The notes: a model not told the origin generated them from the sequence alone. Positions 43,276 through 58,200 are shown, counted from the first letter of the stretch. The stretch is DNA of 64,000 bases from Lateolabrax maculatus (GCA_031216445.1 CM062199.1:2428501-2492500); one strand, 5' to 3'. Numbers and translations are program-made.

Positions 43276-46200
43276 CCTCCCTCCAGGTGGTAACAGAGGA
43301 GCCTCAGCACATAGTGTTCACCATCCCCATCTTCGAGCCATTGCCCTCCCAGTACTATATCAAGGCAGTGTCTGACCGCTGGCTCGGGGCCGAGGCCGTC
43401 TGCATCATTAACTTCCAGAACCTCATCTTACCCGAGAGACACCCCCCACACACTGGTAAACACACTCGCACTCAAACATGCATTTATGACGTGACAACAG
43501 GGCTTTGACTTAACTTGACTAAAATACTGATACTAAGTGTGTAACACTGTTTGAATGTTTCCAGCTGTTAGACTCCAGTTGCTGCAGTCCATTGTTAAGA
43601 GCGTACTCTAGTCCAGTCAGCGGAGGAAGAAGTACTCATTTACTTAAGTAAAAGTAGCAGTATCAAAATGTAAAAATGCTCCATTACAAGTTAAAGTCTG
43701 CAATGGAAATCATAGTTAAAAGTATAGAAGTATTATAAGCTAGATACACTTCAAAAGTAAACATAAATGCATCAATATGTAAGAAGCATTTCACTCTGGA
43801 CAGTTTTAACTACTTTATGTACCATTATCTAGTTAAGACCAGTTGTTCTCAACATAGGGGTCAGACCCCTCCCAAAGGGTCGAAAGATAAATCTGAGGGA
43901 TCTCTAATAATTGTTTTTTGTAAAATGTTGGATAATTTGACCTTTGGGCCTCAAACGATTATTTAAATGTGAGAAGTTTAGAGGGGAAGTATGTCTTTTG
44001 TGAAACTGCTCACAACTCAACTGAGCTGTAAGTAAATGTTAATTTCTGCTGCATTCTCAAAGCAGGGGCCAGAAATATTGGCCAATAGTACTGTAGCTTA
44101 TTGCAGGTATATTGTCTATATCGTTTTATAAACAAATATCAATATCAATACTGGCCAATTGGGTTATACTTCTATACTTCTTGTTCATACTTTCAGACAA
44201 CAATTTTAATTTTACTGTTTACTGATTACTTTCATCCAAGAGTCGCTGCTGATAATAACTGTTCAAGATTTCCTGCAGCATTTGCTCCACATTAAAAGCG
44301 CTCTTCTGGTGATCCAGTGGGAGGCTTTTATTGTGTATCTGTAGGAGTGCAATGTGTTCATCACTGAGTTAGTGGAGCTATTCTCTACACAACACAACTG
44401 TCGGTATGGACAGCTATTGTCACAATATAAATAACAATGGTTCTCACATGTAAATTACATTATCCCGTTCAGCCTGCTCATTGTGAACTGACTGAACTGT
44501 CAATACAAATGAAATCGGTGACAGACTTCTTTGTCACATGAGACTTATTTACTTTGGTATAAATTAGCCGTAAATTGTTGGACTAAACTAGCACAGACAT
44601 CAAGTAGGATTTCAGTAGACTGATGGATGAGGCATCTTTTATGTAGTGAAAGAAACCTAAGCTTTTACTAAAATCTAATACTAATACAGGCATAAGCAAA
44701 AGGATACTTTCTCTAAAAACACCAACTATAACTTACAGTCAGCTTAAAACAGCAGCTCACCACCACAAAATGGCCGGAGACATCAAAACCCCATGTAGAC
44801 AGGAGAACAAAAGCATCTAATCCTCCCATACTCCGCTCATTCACTCCTCCAGACTGTAAGAAAGGAACCAGCATATTATTTCTGACCACATTTCCCCTCA
44901 GAAAGAGAGACACAATTACAGCAGCTCTCATGGAAAAAGCACAGAGGAGATCAAATCACAGGCTGATGGAAGGGCACTGTTTGACCAACATCTCCAGTCT
45001 TTCATGAACAAAACAGCCTCTTATATAAAAGTCTCATGTCTCAAGTCTTGTCCATCAGAATGCTATCTTCAATGTGCTCAAGTATCAGATATATGGGAGA
45101 TTTAAAAGAGAGTCATCCAGTAAATAGAAAAAATAGTTTTTCTGGAAAATGGAAGAACAACTCAGCACTAATCAGAGTTTTCTTATGAAGCTGTTTTTAG
45201 TGAAAAAGCCCAGATAAACCTGCTGTACACAACCTGCTCAGCAGCAAACAGCAGACAGACACAGTTAGAATATAGAAATAACATTCATCATTAGGACACA
45301 GCTCCAAATTGATGCTAATGTTGCTGTGTGTCTGCTGGATGTGTAATGTACATGTTCACCACAACAACTTTAAAAGATAATATTATGGCAGCATTGTTTT
45401 TTACAGTTTGTTCTGCTGCCCTCAAGTGGCAGAAAAAATCAATAATGCAGCTGTAGCATCCGCTGACGGGAGCTGCTCTTAGCTGTGTTTGCAAGAAAGA
45501 CTCATTAAAAATGATGATTTAAAGGAAAGCGTTGTTCGGAACAAACATTGTTCCTGTATTATATATTATCCATCTACATGCATGGAGAGTAATATATATC
45601 CTTGTGTACCTGTAGTAAGGTGTGTACTCAACAATCAAAAAACTACAACAAAATAAGTGAATTGGAGAAACAAAAGAATAATGTTCTCTATCTCTATTTT
45701 GGTAAATGTATTTACCAGACAGGTCTGTTTTACTTCATACTTTTTCAGTTTTCACTTTGATAACAGAGTGCTCTTTGTATTGAACTGAAGGGGGATTGAG
45801 TAGATTTTTCTATTTTTATCTTCTTTGCTTATCGTCTCTGCTCTGGCTGACATTTGAACAACTGCATCATTCTCATGCCTTCAAAACTATAGTTTAATTG
45901 CATGTCATGAAGGTGATGAATGAATAATCATGCAGGAAACAACGTTTTCTCAGTCATTAATTACTTTAATCTCAGCTGTGTTGCTATAGTCAATATATTT
46001 CCTATACACGGTGTATCTCTGTGTTTTAGGCTTTTATACTGCTGAAATAAAACTACACATGAGGACCCTTTTAGTTTTAATTTTGATGTAATTAATAAAT
46101 GCCTATGTTCCCATGACTTGAATTACTTTTTACAGTGTACAGGAAGTGTCACCTTCAGTTAATGTTCTTGACAGACTTACCGTATTGTTCTGTATTTTTT

Positions 46201-49200
46201 CTTTTTGTACCCCACTTTTTAGTGTCTACTTTTATGAAAAGAACCCAGTTTCACCTTCTCCCTTTACTCTTTCCCTCTCAGAGCTGCTGGACCTGCAGCC
46301 GTTGCCGGTGACGGCTCTGGGTAACCGGGAGTATGAGAGCCTGTACAAGTTCACTCACTTCAACCCCATCCAGACTCAGATCTTCCACACGCTGTATCAC
46401 ACCGACACCAACGTCCTACTGGGGGCCCCAACAGGCTCTGGTAAAACCATTGCAGCAGAGATGGCCATGTTCCGGGTCTTCAACAAGTATCCCACCTCCA
46501 AGGTTTGACTAGCTGGCTCCATGCTCCTGTGTTACTGTTGAATTCAAGAAACTAATGCACTGACGTGTTGCTGTCTTTTCTATTGGAGTGTTGTTTACAT
46601 GAAAACTGAGCAAACAAGACTCAAATTCAACCCTTTAGAAAAACAACATCTATAAACTGTAAATATAAACAAATTCCCATTTAATCAAATATGTTCCAGT
46701 TACCACAAATTGTATCATCACGGAGGTCCACTTCACAGCAGGCTGTGCCTATGGCAGCACTATAAATGATCGAAGTGTTTCTCTGTCATTACCTAACAGT
46801 TTTTATCTGTTGCTGTGTGTTCAGGTCGTATATATCGCCCCCCTGAAGGCCCTGGTCAGAGAGAGGATTGAGGACTGGAAGATCAGGATTGAGGAGAAAC
46901 TGGGGAAGAAGTGAGAGAAAACAGAGACATCACCTTCCACCATGTGGATGGTATCACACAGTGGCAGAATGCATTCATGGAAAAGTGCTCTAAGTTTAGG
47001 AATAATGACAGAAATGAGGAGGCTGAAGTGTGTCCTTGTTCTTACGTGTGTGTAGAGTGGTGGAGCTGACAGGTGACGTGACTCCAGACATGAGAGCTAT
47101 AGCGCAGGCTGACCTCATCGTCACCACACCGGAGAAGTGGGATGGAGTGAGCAGAAGCTGGCAGAACCGAAGCTACGTTCAGAAAGTGGCCATTCTCATC
47201 ATCGATGAGATCCACCTGCTGGGTAAGAGTCCGCAACAAACCTGCAGGATGGGTGGCGTAGTCGTATAACCTCCATCCTATTTTTGTTTTCAACTTTGTT
47301 TCTGAAAAATGTGATTCGGACAGTTTTGTTTCTAAAAATAAGCTTCTCAGTCTGACTAAGACAGCAGCTTGATGCTCATGGTAAAAATGGCTCCATAGTC
47401 CTACCTGTGTGAGTTGCAGGGGGTGTAATTAGTAACCAGGCCCTGGATAGGCTCGCTCTGACGATAATAAACAACCTGTTTAACAGCTCACTGCTGATCT
47501 GCAGTTGAGGTTTAATATTCTGTAATAAAAATTTGAGCATTTCCATAACATTAATTTCCCTTAAAAAGTGAGTGTTTATTGCAAAATATTTCCAAAATGG
47601 GTAAAATACTAAATATTATGAATGTGACTGTCTACCAGAGACTAATATTTGATCATATCTGATTGGACTGTGCCATTGTGTCTGTTTCCAGGTGAGGACA
47701 GGGGTCCAGTGTTGGAGGTCATTGTGTCCAGGACCAACTTCATCTCCTCTCACACTTCCAAGACTGTCCGAGTCGTCGGCCTGTCCACAGCTCTGGCCAA
47801 CGCTCGAGACCTCGCCGACTGGCTGGGAATCGGACAGGTCAGATAACCACTGCGGCACCAAAACACGCAGCAGTACCAGTCCCTCACCATGAATCAGATC
47901 ATGGCTTGTATTGTCAGTATTCCAGTTACCTCCTGACCCCTTGTTCTTTGGCCACATGGAAGGATCATCTTCATAAGCTCCTCTTGTTTCAGGAGTAGTC
48001 AGATTGGCTTTGTGTACCAAGAACGCTGCTGCAGCGAAGCCAGCCAGAAACCACAGTCTTTGTCTAGTTCCATGTTTCTTATGGTTCATTTGTTGCCTGC
48101 CTCTTCGTATCTGATTGAACGTATATAATAATAGCAATTAAGATAAACAGATACGTTTTGGCCTGGAGTTAATGTCGTAGTTCATCTCTATAATCGTCTG
48201 CAGTCTGTGTCGGGATGCCATGCTTAAGTTCTAATCATCAGGAATGACTGCAGCGATGCAGATGGATGAGCCTGCCTGTCAGTGTGAGGCAGAGAGGAGC
48301 ATCACAATGATACAAAGAAGACTTATTGAAATTATTTCACTAATCTGTTTTCATACTGAAGGTCAATATCAATGGTTTACTCTCCTCCATCAAGGCTTAT
48401 GTACGCTGTAGTCTGTCAGTTTGCCAATGTGAAAGCATCAAAGCATTTTTTCATTTGTTTTTTATTTTCCATTCTTAACATCATATGTTAGTAATTTATT
48501 TCTAGTTCGAAGGGAACTCTTTCTTTTTGCTTTTACCAGCATCTTAGGATAGTAGCTATCCACATTCACAGTTTAATGTCTGACCATTTCCAGGCCAAAT
48601 GGATGTTAAAAATGAGTTAATGATGTGTTTATAATTTCTTATTAAAAAGCTCTAAGTGTAACACTTCTGTCCAGGACAAGATATCTTGACTACTGATGGC
48701 ATGACATTTGGAATTGGTATTTTCAATCCCTATATGATAATTGCTAATGTTTTTGCTTATATTAGTAATTACTCCTAAAATTACAAAAAGAAAAAAAAAA
48801 ATCTCTCTCCTTTGGTTCATTGCTACTAGTCAATATATCATGAACAATTCTAGTATTGTCTGTAGGGATTATTCATATTTTTTCATCATCACACACATTT
48901 CAGAATATTGTAGCTTGGCTTTTGCTCTGCTGCCCGAGCTGTAGAAAGACAGTGTTAGCAAACTAGATTGGCTGTCTGCCATCCATAAATCTGGCTGGCT
49001 GGCTGCTGTTGGTACTGAGCTGCGAGCTTTGTAACTGCCCAATCCATTATCCAGGCTTTTAAGATGCCTGTAGACATGCAGCAGCCCTGAACACAATACA
49101 CACCAAATAACGCATCCCACTCTTTACAGCAATCCTATAACACACTTTGAGTTCAATTCTGTTCACACGCTGCACCATATCACCTTATCACACAATAAAC

Positions 49201-52200
49201 ACAGCAGACACATCAAAGGATAAACCCAACACAGCAGAGTCCAGCAGTGGCCTGCTGCTCTGTGCCTCAGTGACAGCGACACACAGTTTACACTACAGCC
49301 AGATGGGGCTCCATGTTGCCAGCTGCTCACATTAAAACTCGTTTTTTTTTTTTGGTTTTCTTTCTCTCCCTCCTCTCTCCCCACTTCTCTGTGTAACAGG
49401 TGGGTTTGTTTAACTTCCGTCCATCTGTTCGCCCTGTACCGCTGGAGGTTCACATCAATGGTTTCCCGGGACAACACTACTGCCCCCGCATGGCCAGCAT
49501 GAACAAACCTACCTTCCAAGGTAGAGCTCCACACGGACACATGAATTACACAGGCTTTATGCACATTTATGCATAGTACATTTGACTTGTTGATGGCTTT
49601 TCATGCAGCTGGCTATAGGTAGAGTTACTGCTGCAACTTCACAGCACTGTGCAAGAAACATTTTAGCTTTTTGAGTATTTAAGGTAAATGAAGGAAAGCA
49701 TGACACTTTTTTTTAAGACCAGGAATTATCCATTGTTCAACTTCACATTCCACATGTTCAGGTTTTCTGACTGTCTGTAGCTACAAATTAAATATGAGAT
49801 CTGAGCAACATAAGTTATTTCTCACAGGCACAGTTAAGCTGATGATATAAGGGGTGTACATATTTGTGTACACCCTGTTTTATTGATTTTATTCACATAA
49901 TAAAATGCATTTTTTTAATTTTTCTGAGTTCAATATAAAGCACTTAGTACATTTCAGACAGAAATTTCTAAGCTAAATATTTTTCTACCAACAAACAGGT
50001 GCACAAACCATGTCAGGCAAACTTGACATTGGATTTTGAGTCAAATCGACTCAACTTTTGACTCCGTGTCAAAGTGCAAATTTAAGTGTGGTCATTGGAT
50101 ATTAATAATCTACTTGACGGTGGCAATATTTTAGCAAATTTCCACAAATTGTCATCATTGTCAACAAATCCCAGGTGCAGTTCGAAACCGACAATGAGTG
50201 TATCCTCCATCGCTCCATTGTAGTCCTAAAACTATTAAAAACCTCACTGTTACTCTGGGTGACATGTTTCTTCCTTACCGTGAACACAGTAACCTAACCT
50301 AACCCACTGTAGTTTATTTTGACTCAATCCCACATACACCGTCCTGCTGCCAGAAATACTCACTATAAATCTGTGAACTGTTTTTAAAGATTTGTGTCTT
50401 CAGTAGGAACTAATGGGCTTGAGGCTCAGTAGATAGTTTGAGTGTTTCATGGGAAGAAAAATACAAGAAAAGGCAGTTTGAAACACTTGCATCCTGGCAT
50501 CCAAATTAATTCTAAAACAATTAGTGGATCAGTTGACAGAAATAATCAATACACAGTACGTGAAACTTGTATAATCTTTTACTTTTTCTTTACAGCGATA
50601 CGCAGCCACTCCCCAGCCAAGCCAGTGCTGATTTTTGTGTCATCGCGACGGCAGACTCGGCTGACCGCCCTGGACCTCATCGCCTACCTGGCCACAGAGG
50701 ACAACCCCAAACAGTGGCTGCACCAGGACGAGAGAGAGGTACAATAACACTGTTTGTACACAGGAGGCGTCACACATAACATCTACTGCAACTACCTGCA
50801 CTCTGCTACTGTACAGTCAGTCAATCACTTAATCAGTCGAGATGGCAAACCATGAGCATCGAGTGGGTCAGTACTGATTGCTCGACTTTACACATTTAGC
50901 TCATGTAAGCAGATAATTAAGATCTGTGGAAAGCAACATCAGATTCGGGGACTTTGCTATAGCCACGATTGTAGAGAACTGACACAGTTGGTGCAGATAT
51001 TAGCAGATGTGTCCGTCATTCTCGTGTATCTCCTTCACGTCAGTGCCCTTTTTTTCTCTTTGCTCTCCCTCCCCCTCTTGCTGAATTGTGCTGATGCTCA
51101 ATTTCTCTGTGTAAGTGCTGGTTTAAGTGTAATCACAGATGGAATTCAGCCCAACTTGTGCCGGAAAAGTCTGTGTCATCCTCCATTATATTGTCTGTGC
51201 ATCCCTTACCGTGGGATCAGTTCAAGATGGGAGCAAATGACTCCTCTGGGGTTCACATTTAAAAAGTATGCTAATATTATTACACTAATATTATTACAAT
51301 GTTATTAATATTATAACACTCAGAACCGAACGCCCGATAGAGCATGGATTATAATTATTCCTGCAATATAAAATGTAAAGAGGGGTTCTATCAACTGTTT
51401 TTTTAGTTGTGTTATTATTAAAGGGATTAAAAATTGAGCAGGATTTGTAGTCTCCGTCAGACACATGGTCTTCAGTGATTGAGCACAATTTCAACCGCTT
51501 AGCCATTTACTGTATAATACAGTCTGCATTCAAATATTGGACTTTCCTGTAGCGCCCCCCTGAGGACGAATTTATGACAACTTGGTATTATGGGGTGTAA
51601 AGCAGTTTAAATTACATTGCATATTTTAGAGGCTGAAAGTGAATATAAATATAAAGTCAGTAGATGCTTCCATAGTTATTGATGGGTACAGTTTGGATTA
51701 AACATGGTTCAGTCTTTCTAAATTCAGTTTAGGTTAAGCCTCAAGGATTTAAATATGCTTCATAGAGAGTTAGATTTGTAATTAGTATTTTTGTGACATA
51801 GGAATCCTGTACTGTAATTACCAGGAACAAATAATATGGCAAAGCATCTTGAGGTTTCAGTTGTGTACCACAGGGTCATAAATCTTCTGTTTTGCTCTGT
51901 GGCACAAAGGGCCATTGTTTTATAACTCCATATTGGTTGAGGGCAGATCTTCTAGGGGAAATGATGCATAATCTTTGCTATAACTTGGCAGAAATAGCAA
52001 AAGGCGAATGGAAAAATCACTTCCTGACAATCATTTAAATTATCACCTTCTCTGTTTACTAAGTATACCTGGAGTAGCATTATTAATTCAAGTACGATGT
52101 GTTCCAGATTTTAAAGGGATACATATGGAACCGTTACACCGTCCTGAATTTGCTCTCCTGAACCCTGCAGATACCTTGTCTCAATGCAAATATGTACTGT

Positions 52201-55200
52201 CTTATAACCTAGGCCTAGTTTCTATATGTGTGCACAGCGCCCCCGCCTCTGTGTGTGTTCCACTGATATATGCTGCTGCCTGCTGCTCCCTGCTGCTTCT
52301 CTGCGCTGGCCCGTGTAGCAGCTCAGCTCCCTGCTGTTTGACTGACAGGCTTCTGGCGATAGCTGCTTAACTCTCACCGGGGGTCACCCACTGCCCCAAA
52401 TCCCCTCTCCGACCTGACAGCTCTTTCTTCCCTCTGCTGCTGCCTGAAACCCCCGGCTCCTTCTCTCAGGGAAGGATTTTCACTCTTACTTATTACCACC
52501 TCGTATCCTTTCTTTGAATTGATTAGTTGGAATATTTGAAAGATACACGGCAGTTTGAGTCATTGATTCTAATGAGACACATCCAATTTTGTAAAGGGGG
52601 GAACAATTTTTTGTTTAATATGGATACTTTTCTTCAGCCATTCAGAGCTTCTGAGCTGTACCCTCATAAAAAAATAAACATTTAATTGAAAGCACATTAT
52701 TTTGTTGTTGATAGAGTCATCCACGCATTTTTTAGATTTTACTGGGTTTTTTTTCCACTCTTTATCTTCTATTATATATTCCGTCTCTGCCGTCCGTCCG
52801 GCTTTGTTTACTCCTGCAGATCGGCTCCACTGACTCCATCTCTGTTTACTCTGGCAAAGCACAGGTTGCATTTTTTTTTTCCTTCAACCCAGAAGCTGTT
52901 TGTGTTGGCTGGAAGACATTAGATCTGTTTAGTACAAGACAAGATGCCCCAATCCCACTGGAAACAGAGGAGAGCCATGCAAATGAGCCACATGTCTGCA
53001 GCTGTATAGCTCTGACTATGGAGGCGTTGTTCCTGACTCTTTATATTATACATGTATCTACAAGTGTCAGATCGAAACAGCATGGAACAGTTAGAGAACA
53101 GAAAACAATAATTACTGTTTTAGGCTGAGGTTATTTCAGCTATGATAATGACAACAAAGCTCTTCAAACAGTGATGGCTTTAAAGGAAAAGTTTGACATT
53201 TGGGGAAATATGCTGATTCGCTTTCTTGCCCAAAGTTAGATGACAAGATCGATACCACACTGATGTCTGCACAGAGTCTTGTTGTCACTGTTGCATGCAA
53301 CAAGCAAAGCCTTCCTACTGATCCTGGCCAAGAAATAGTCCAGCCCATACATACAGTACATACAAACATTTTGTTTTCCTACTTCTGTTGGTGTACAGAT
53401 CTAGATATACAAACTAGATATAATGGGTTAATCTGTGAGCTTTAGAGGTGTCAGTAGGTGGATTTTGTTACCTTTGGACAGAGCCAGGCTAGCTGTACAC
53501 CCACTGGCTGTAGATTCATATTTACCGTACAGACATGAGACAAAAATGACAAACTATTCCTTTAAGTAACATCACCTTTCCAGCCTCTTAACTCCGGCTT
53601 TACATCCTTTGGCCAGTGCATAGTTTACTGTCGGCCACTCAGTCAGTCTGTTATTGGTTTTGTGTCTGTCACTGTCTGTGCTCTGGTTTGTCTGTAGATT
53701 GAGGATATCATCGGCACAGTAAGGGATTCCAACCTGAAGCTAACGCTGGCCTTTGGGATTGGCATGCATCACGCAGGTCTGCACGAGAGAGACAGAAAGA
53801 CTGTGGAAGAGCTGTTTGTCAACTGTAAGATCCAGGTATGACCTCATGCTGTACACCACACCTGTACTGATTTCTTAACCTATCTGTAAACTACATCGGT
53901 TACACTTACATACAACATGTTGTGCAGTTTGATCGATTACATTTTATATTGGTTGTCAGTGAAGAGCTGTTAACACTCCATCCTTGATCTAAATCTTAGT
54001 GTTGTCTAAATGTTGGCTGCAAATTTTTAATGAATCATGCTGTGGCAAAAATGTTTTTATTTTTGATTCATTATTTCTTTTGGGGCAGATAAGCGACATG
54101 TAGCTTCCTGTGTTATATAATTCCTGTATTTCTTGTCTGTTTTTTCAGGTTTTGATTGCCACCAGTACTCTGGCCTGGGGGGTGAACTTCCCCGCTCACC
54201 TCGTGGTCGTCAAGGGAACTGAATACTATGATGGCAAATCCAGGCGCTACGTGGACTACCCCATTACAGGTACAGGTCCTTTCTATTAGGTATTTTCTCA
54301 TTTGCATATACAGTACATGTTGTTTTAATCTACCATAACAGAGGTTTACATTATAGCTGTGTAATGTAAGGTAATTATTTGATGAATGATCCCTTAATGA
54401 AACTTTAAGGGGTAATTCATATTGTGTTAATCTCTTCTCACTTTGATATATTACTTTACTTGACTTGATTAATCCCATTTATCAAAATTTTGGAAATAGA
54501 AAGAATTCTGACTCAAGTCCTGTAAATAGACAAAGTGACAACAAAGAGTAATTTTTCATTGCAGCTTATTTAAAAAATAGTGTAACAGGAAATGGAAAAG
54601 CAGTCTCTTGTAATGTATGTGCCGTGTGTGTAGATGTTCTGCAGATGATGGGGCGAGCAGGCCGGCCTCAGTTTGATGACCAGGGCAAAGCGGTCATCCT
54701 CGTCCACGACATCAAGAAGGATTTCTACAAGAAGTTCCTCTACGAGCCTTTCCCTGTTGAGTCCAGGTACAGTAACATGTCTGCTGTCTAGGTTATTAAG
54801 ATTTCTTCTGTAATTGTCTGTTATGGAAAAGACCAAGAGCCTCATTTACTTAACTGTGCACACAACCAGTTCTAAATCTGTGCATACATAGTGCCTGTTT
54901 GAGCTGAAGATAGAGTACGCCCACCTGTGGCTGTGAAAAATGATGAATCCCACCTGTTCTACGTCCAATATCTACATGTTGACGGTAATAGTGATCGATC
55001 GATTGAAATCCTCCACTTTGAGGGTTCTATCCCACGTAAGATGCGGATATTAGTTAAAAGAAACATTTAGTTGTAGAGTTTTGGTTTTAATCAGTGGAAT
55101 TTTTCTTGTTTAAAAAGGCCTACTAACCTAAATATACACTAGGTTTACTTGTGGAAAAATGGAACAAGTAGAAAAGATATAGAAGACAATGTTCACACAC

Positions 55201-58200
55201 ACCATTAAATGATATTCATAGTTCATTTCGAATTTTCATATATTCCCAAAAAGACATGAAGGCAGTTGATGTTTGTGGTGAACACTGTTAACCATATGAA
55301 AGAATGGCTCGACTTTAAAGTGACAGAAAAAAAAAAGAGTTGCAGCACACAGAAGAGCCGTTGGTACCACAGGAGGGGGACAAAGCCCTACTGGTTGATA
55401 ATAATTAATCCCCCAGTGTCAAATGCCTTTGAAACAAAATTGTAAATCAGAATGTGTCTGCAAGTCGATCCCTCTGTGATTGTGTGTTGTATCCCCAGCC
55501 TGCTCAGTGTGCTGTCAGAACATCTGAATGCTGAGATCGCTGCAGGAACTATCTCATCCAAACAGGATGCAATGGACTACATCACCTGGACGTACTTCTT
55601 CAGGCGGCTGGTGATGAACCCCAGGTTAGGAAAGCCTGCTCACACCACATATCATTACTGACAGCAGCAGATCAAAACTAAAGAAAAAACACACACACAT
55701 GCACACATTCTTGGTCTACTCTCACAACCTGGTTAGAGGAGTGGCGTGTTCTTCGGTCAAACATCTGCTGTGTAGACAGAGTCCATTCCAGCACATTCCA
55801 GCCAGTTGGTATTTGCACGGCTGTCAACCCACATTTACCATTCAGGCCCGTACTGAGGCCTAGCTGTAGGACTGTACCAGTGCAGGTCTGTGAAACCTGA
55901 CACTCGAGCTGGGATTTTGTGTCAGTATTCAATGTCAAGTTTTCAGCAAAACAGTCACAACAATTTAGTCTTCCTCTAGGATTGTATTGGTAGAAAGGCT
56001 CAGGCAGCATTTATGGTCATATTCTGCCTGGTATGCAGAATGTAAACACAACATCCTGGTTTTTGGACCAGGACCATTGATATCATTCCCCTCTGGATCT
56101 CTCCAAACTTCACTGTCTCTCACTATAAAATAACAAAAAGCCTCACTAACACTACTGAGACCCAGGATAGGAAAACTACTGCAACTTCCACTATTACATT
56201 ACATATTACATTAGACACGTACATATTATACATATTAATTGAATTAAATTCAAGCCATTGCTCGTTCAGATCGGATATATGTTCGCTCCAGTTTGTTCTG
56301 GGTCTGCCTGGGGTCTCCTCCATGTTAAACATCCCCAGAAAACGTCCACAGAGATGCATCCTGATATGATGCCCGAACTACCACGCCAGGGATAAGACCA
56401 GTTGCTTGTTTTTTCTGTCACTTCCTAACACTCATCTGAGGTCAAGTGGTAAATCAGCTCCGTCTTCACCACAACAGGCAGGTACAATGCATACATTACT
56501 GTCTTCGCTGCACCTATCTGATCTCATGTCCCATCGTACCCTCAAGCGATAACAAGACTGAAAGATATGTGAACTCCTTCACTTAGGGCAGCAACTCGCC
56601 CCCAGTCCAAATGGGGGGATCCAGAGTGCCATGGCCTCAGGCTTGGAGGCTGCTGGTTCTCATCCCAGATACTTCACACTTGGCTGCAAACCAGTGTGTG
56701 CTGGGGGTCACAGGTCTTTTTCATTGGCAAAGACCAATGTAGAAAAAAAGACAAACATCAGATTAAATCAACTGTAACTGCTCTTCTGTGATGGAAAAAG
56801 AAACACCACTCTCTCTCACACCACTCCATGGCTGGCAATGTGTGTTTTTGTAGTTCAGCAAGACCAAAAAAGTGAGGACATCATGTTATTTTCAGGAACA
56901 TTTCCAAGTTACACTTTTAAACGGAGCACCCCAGAGGTCAAATGGTAGAAAAAACTGTGCGAAAGGATTAATAAACCGGGGGAACGGATTTGGAAACCGT
57001 GTTAACAAATTAACAAACTGGTCATGAAATTGAATCCACTGACATGGTTCGTTAATACGTCCTCTCGGTTTATTAATCTGTTCACACGGATTTCCAACAT
57101 TTTTTCCCATATCAAATGACCCCTGGGGGGCTCTGTACTTTCATGCATCGTATCAGTATTTAAGCTTATCAGCTTAATCGTTTTGCAGGAGCACCTCCAG
57201 TATTTGGAGTCAGCCTCTAAAAGAATAAGGTGTCAGATACATTTAATTAACCTTTCTTATTAGATGCTGCTCATTTTCAGGTTGTACTCTGCCTTCTCAG
57301 ATGACGGAAGCTTATTACAGATCTTTGAGTTTAGTTATTTATAACTTTAGTTACATGCAAATGTCAGTTAGTTAAAGTTAAACCCTGTGACAACGATTCA
57401 GATTTGGTTAGCGGATTTGATACTGGTTTGACATTAAACTTAAACATGCAGTACATCAAATAAAGAAATAAAATACTGTACACCAGAAGATGTAGACTGG
57501 CAACGGTGTTCTTTGATTTACGTTACTTGCACTCACAGTTGACGCCAAGTTAGACCAACAGGCCTTCCATTAAATCAAAACAGAATTTGGTTCCAGTATG
57601 ACAAACATATTTTGCCTTTAGTGTATGCTCTTTAATCAACTGTTAGTACCGGCACCCTTAAATTCAGCTTTTTGTTACATATTTAAATTTTGCCTCTGAA
57701 TGTGTGGATCCCCTGACACCATTATCTCCAGGCAGCTGTGTTTAATAACAGCTAATCTATCACCACTGCTTTCAGGCTTTGATTCCCACAACACACACGC
57801 AGATACACACAAACACAGACACAGGGTCCCGTGGGTATCATAAACGTCCGCAGGCCGACTCCCTGCGCCATCAGGAGCCTAATGGTGGTGATACTAATGG
57901 CCATGACTTAATCAGACAGGCCCCACCACCGGTAAAGACCTGTGAAATGTGTTCGGTAATAAACACATTCAGCGCTCAGAACTGCATGCTGTTAACATGT
58001 GGAGCGATGGGAATGAAAGGAATACTTAACATTAAACGTACATTAAATATGGCCATCACCCGTCTCGACTGCTGCTTCCAGCCCGCGAGTGAGGCTATGA
58101 TTTCTCCACCCTGCTCCCTACTGCACTATAAATGATTTTGTATAATGATCATGAAGATATCATTTGTTTTAATGTAATATGAGAAGTGGGCGATTTGTCG

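Larger units (their letters stand above)
43456..46281 (+). other. ascc3 intron O-P, 2.8 kb
   Basis: Starts with two dispersed repeats placed almost back to back (43618-43822 and 43840-44030). Beyond about 44100 nothing is recognised. Confidence 0.65.
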
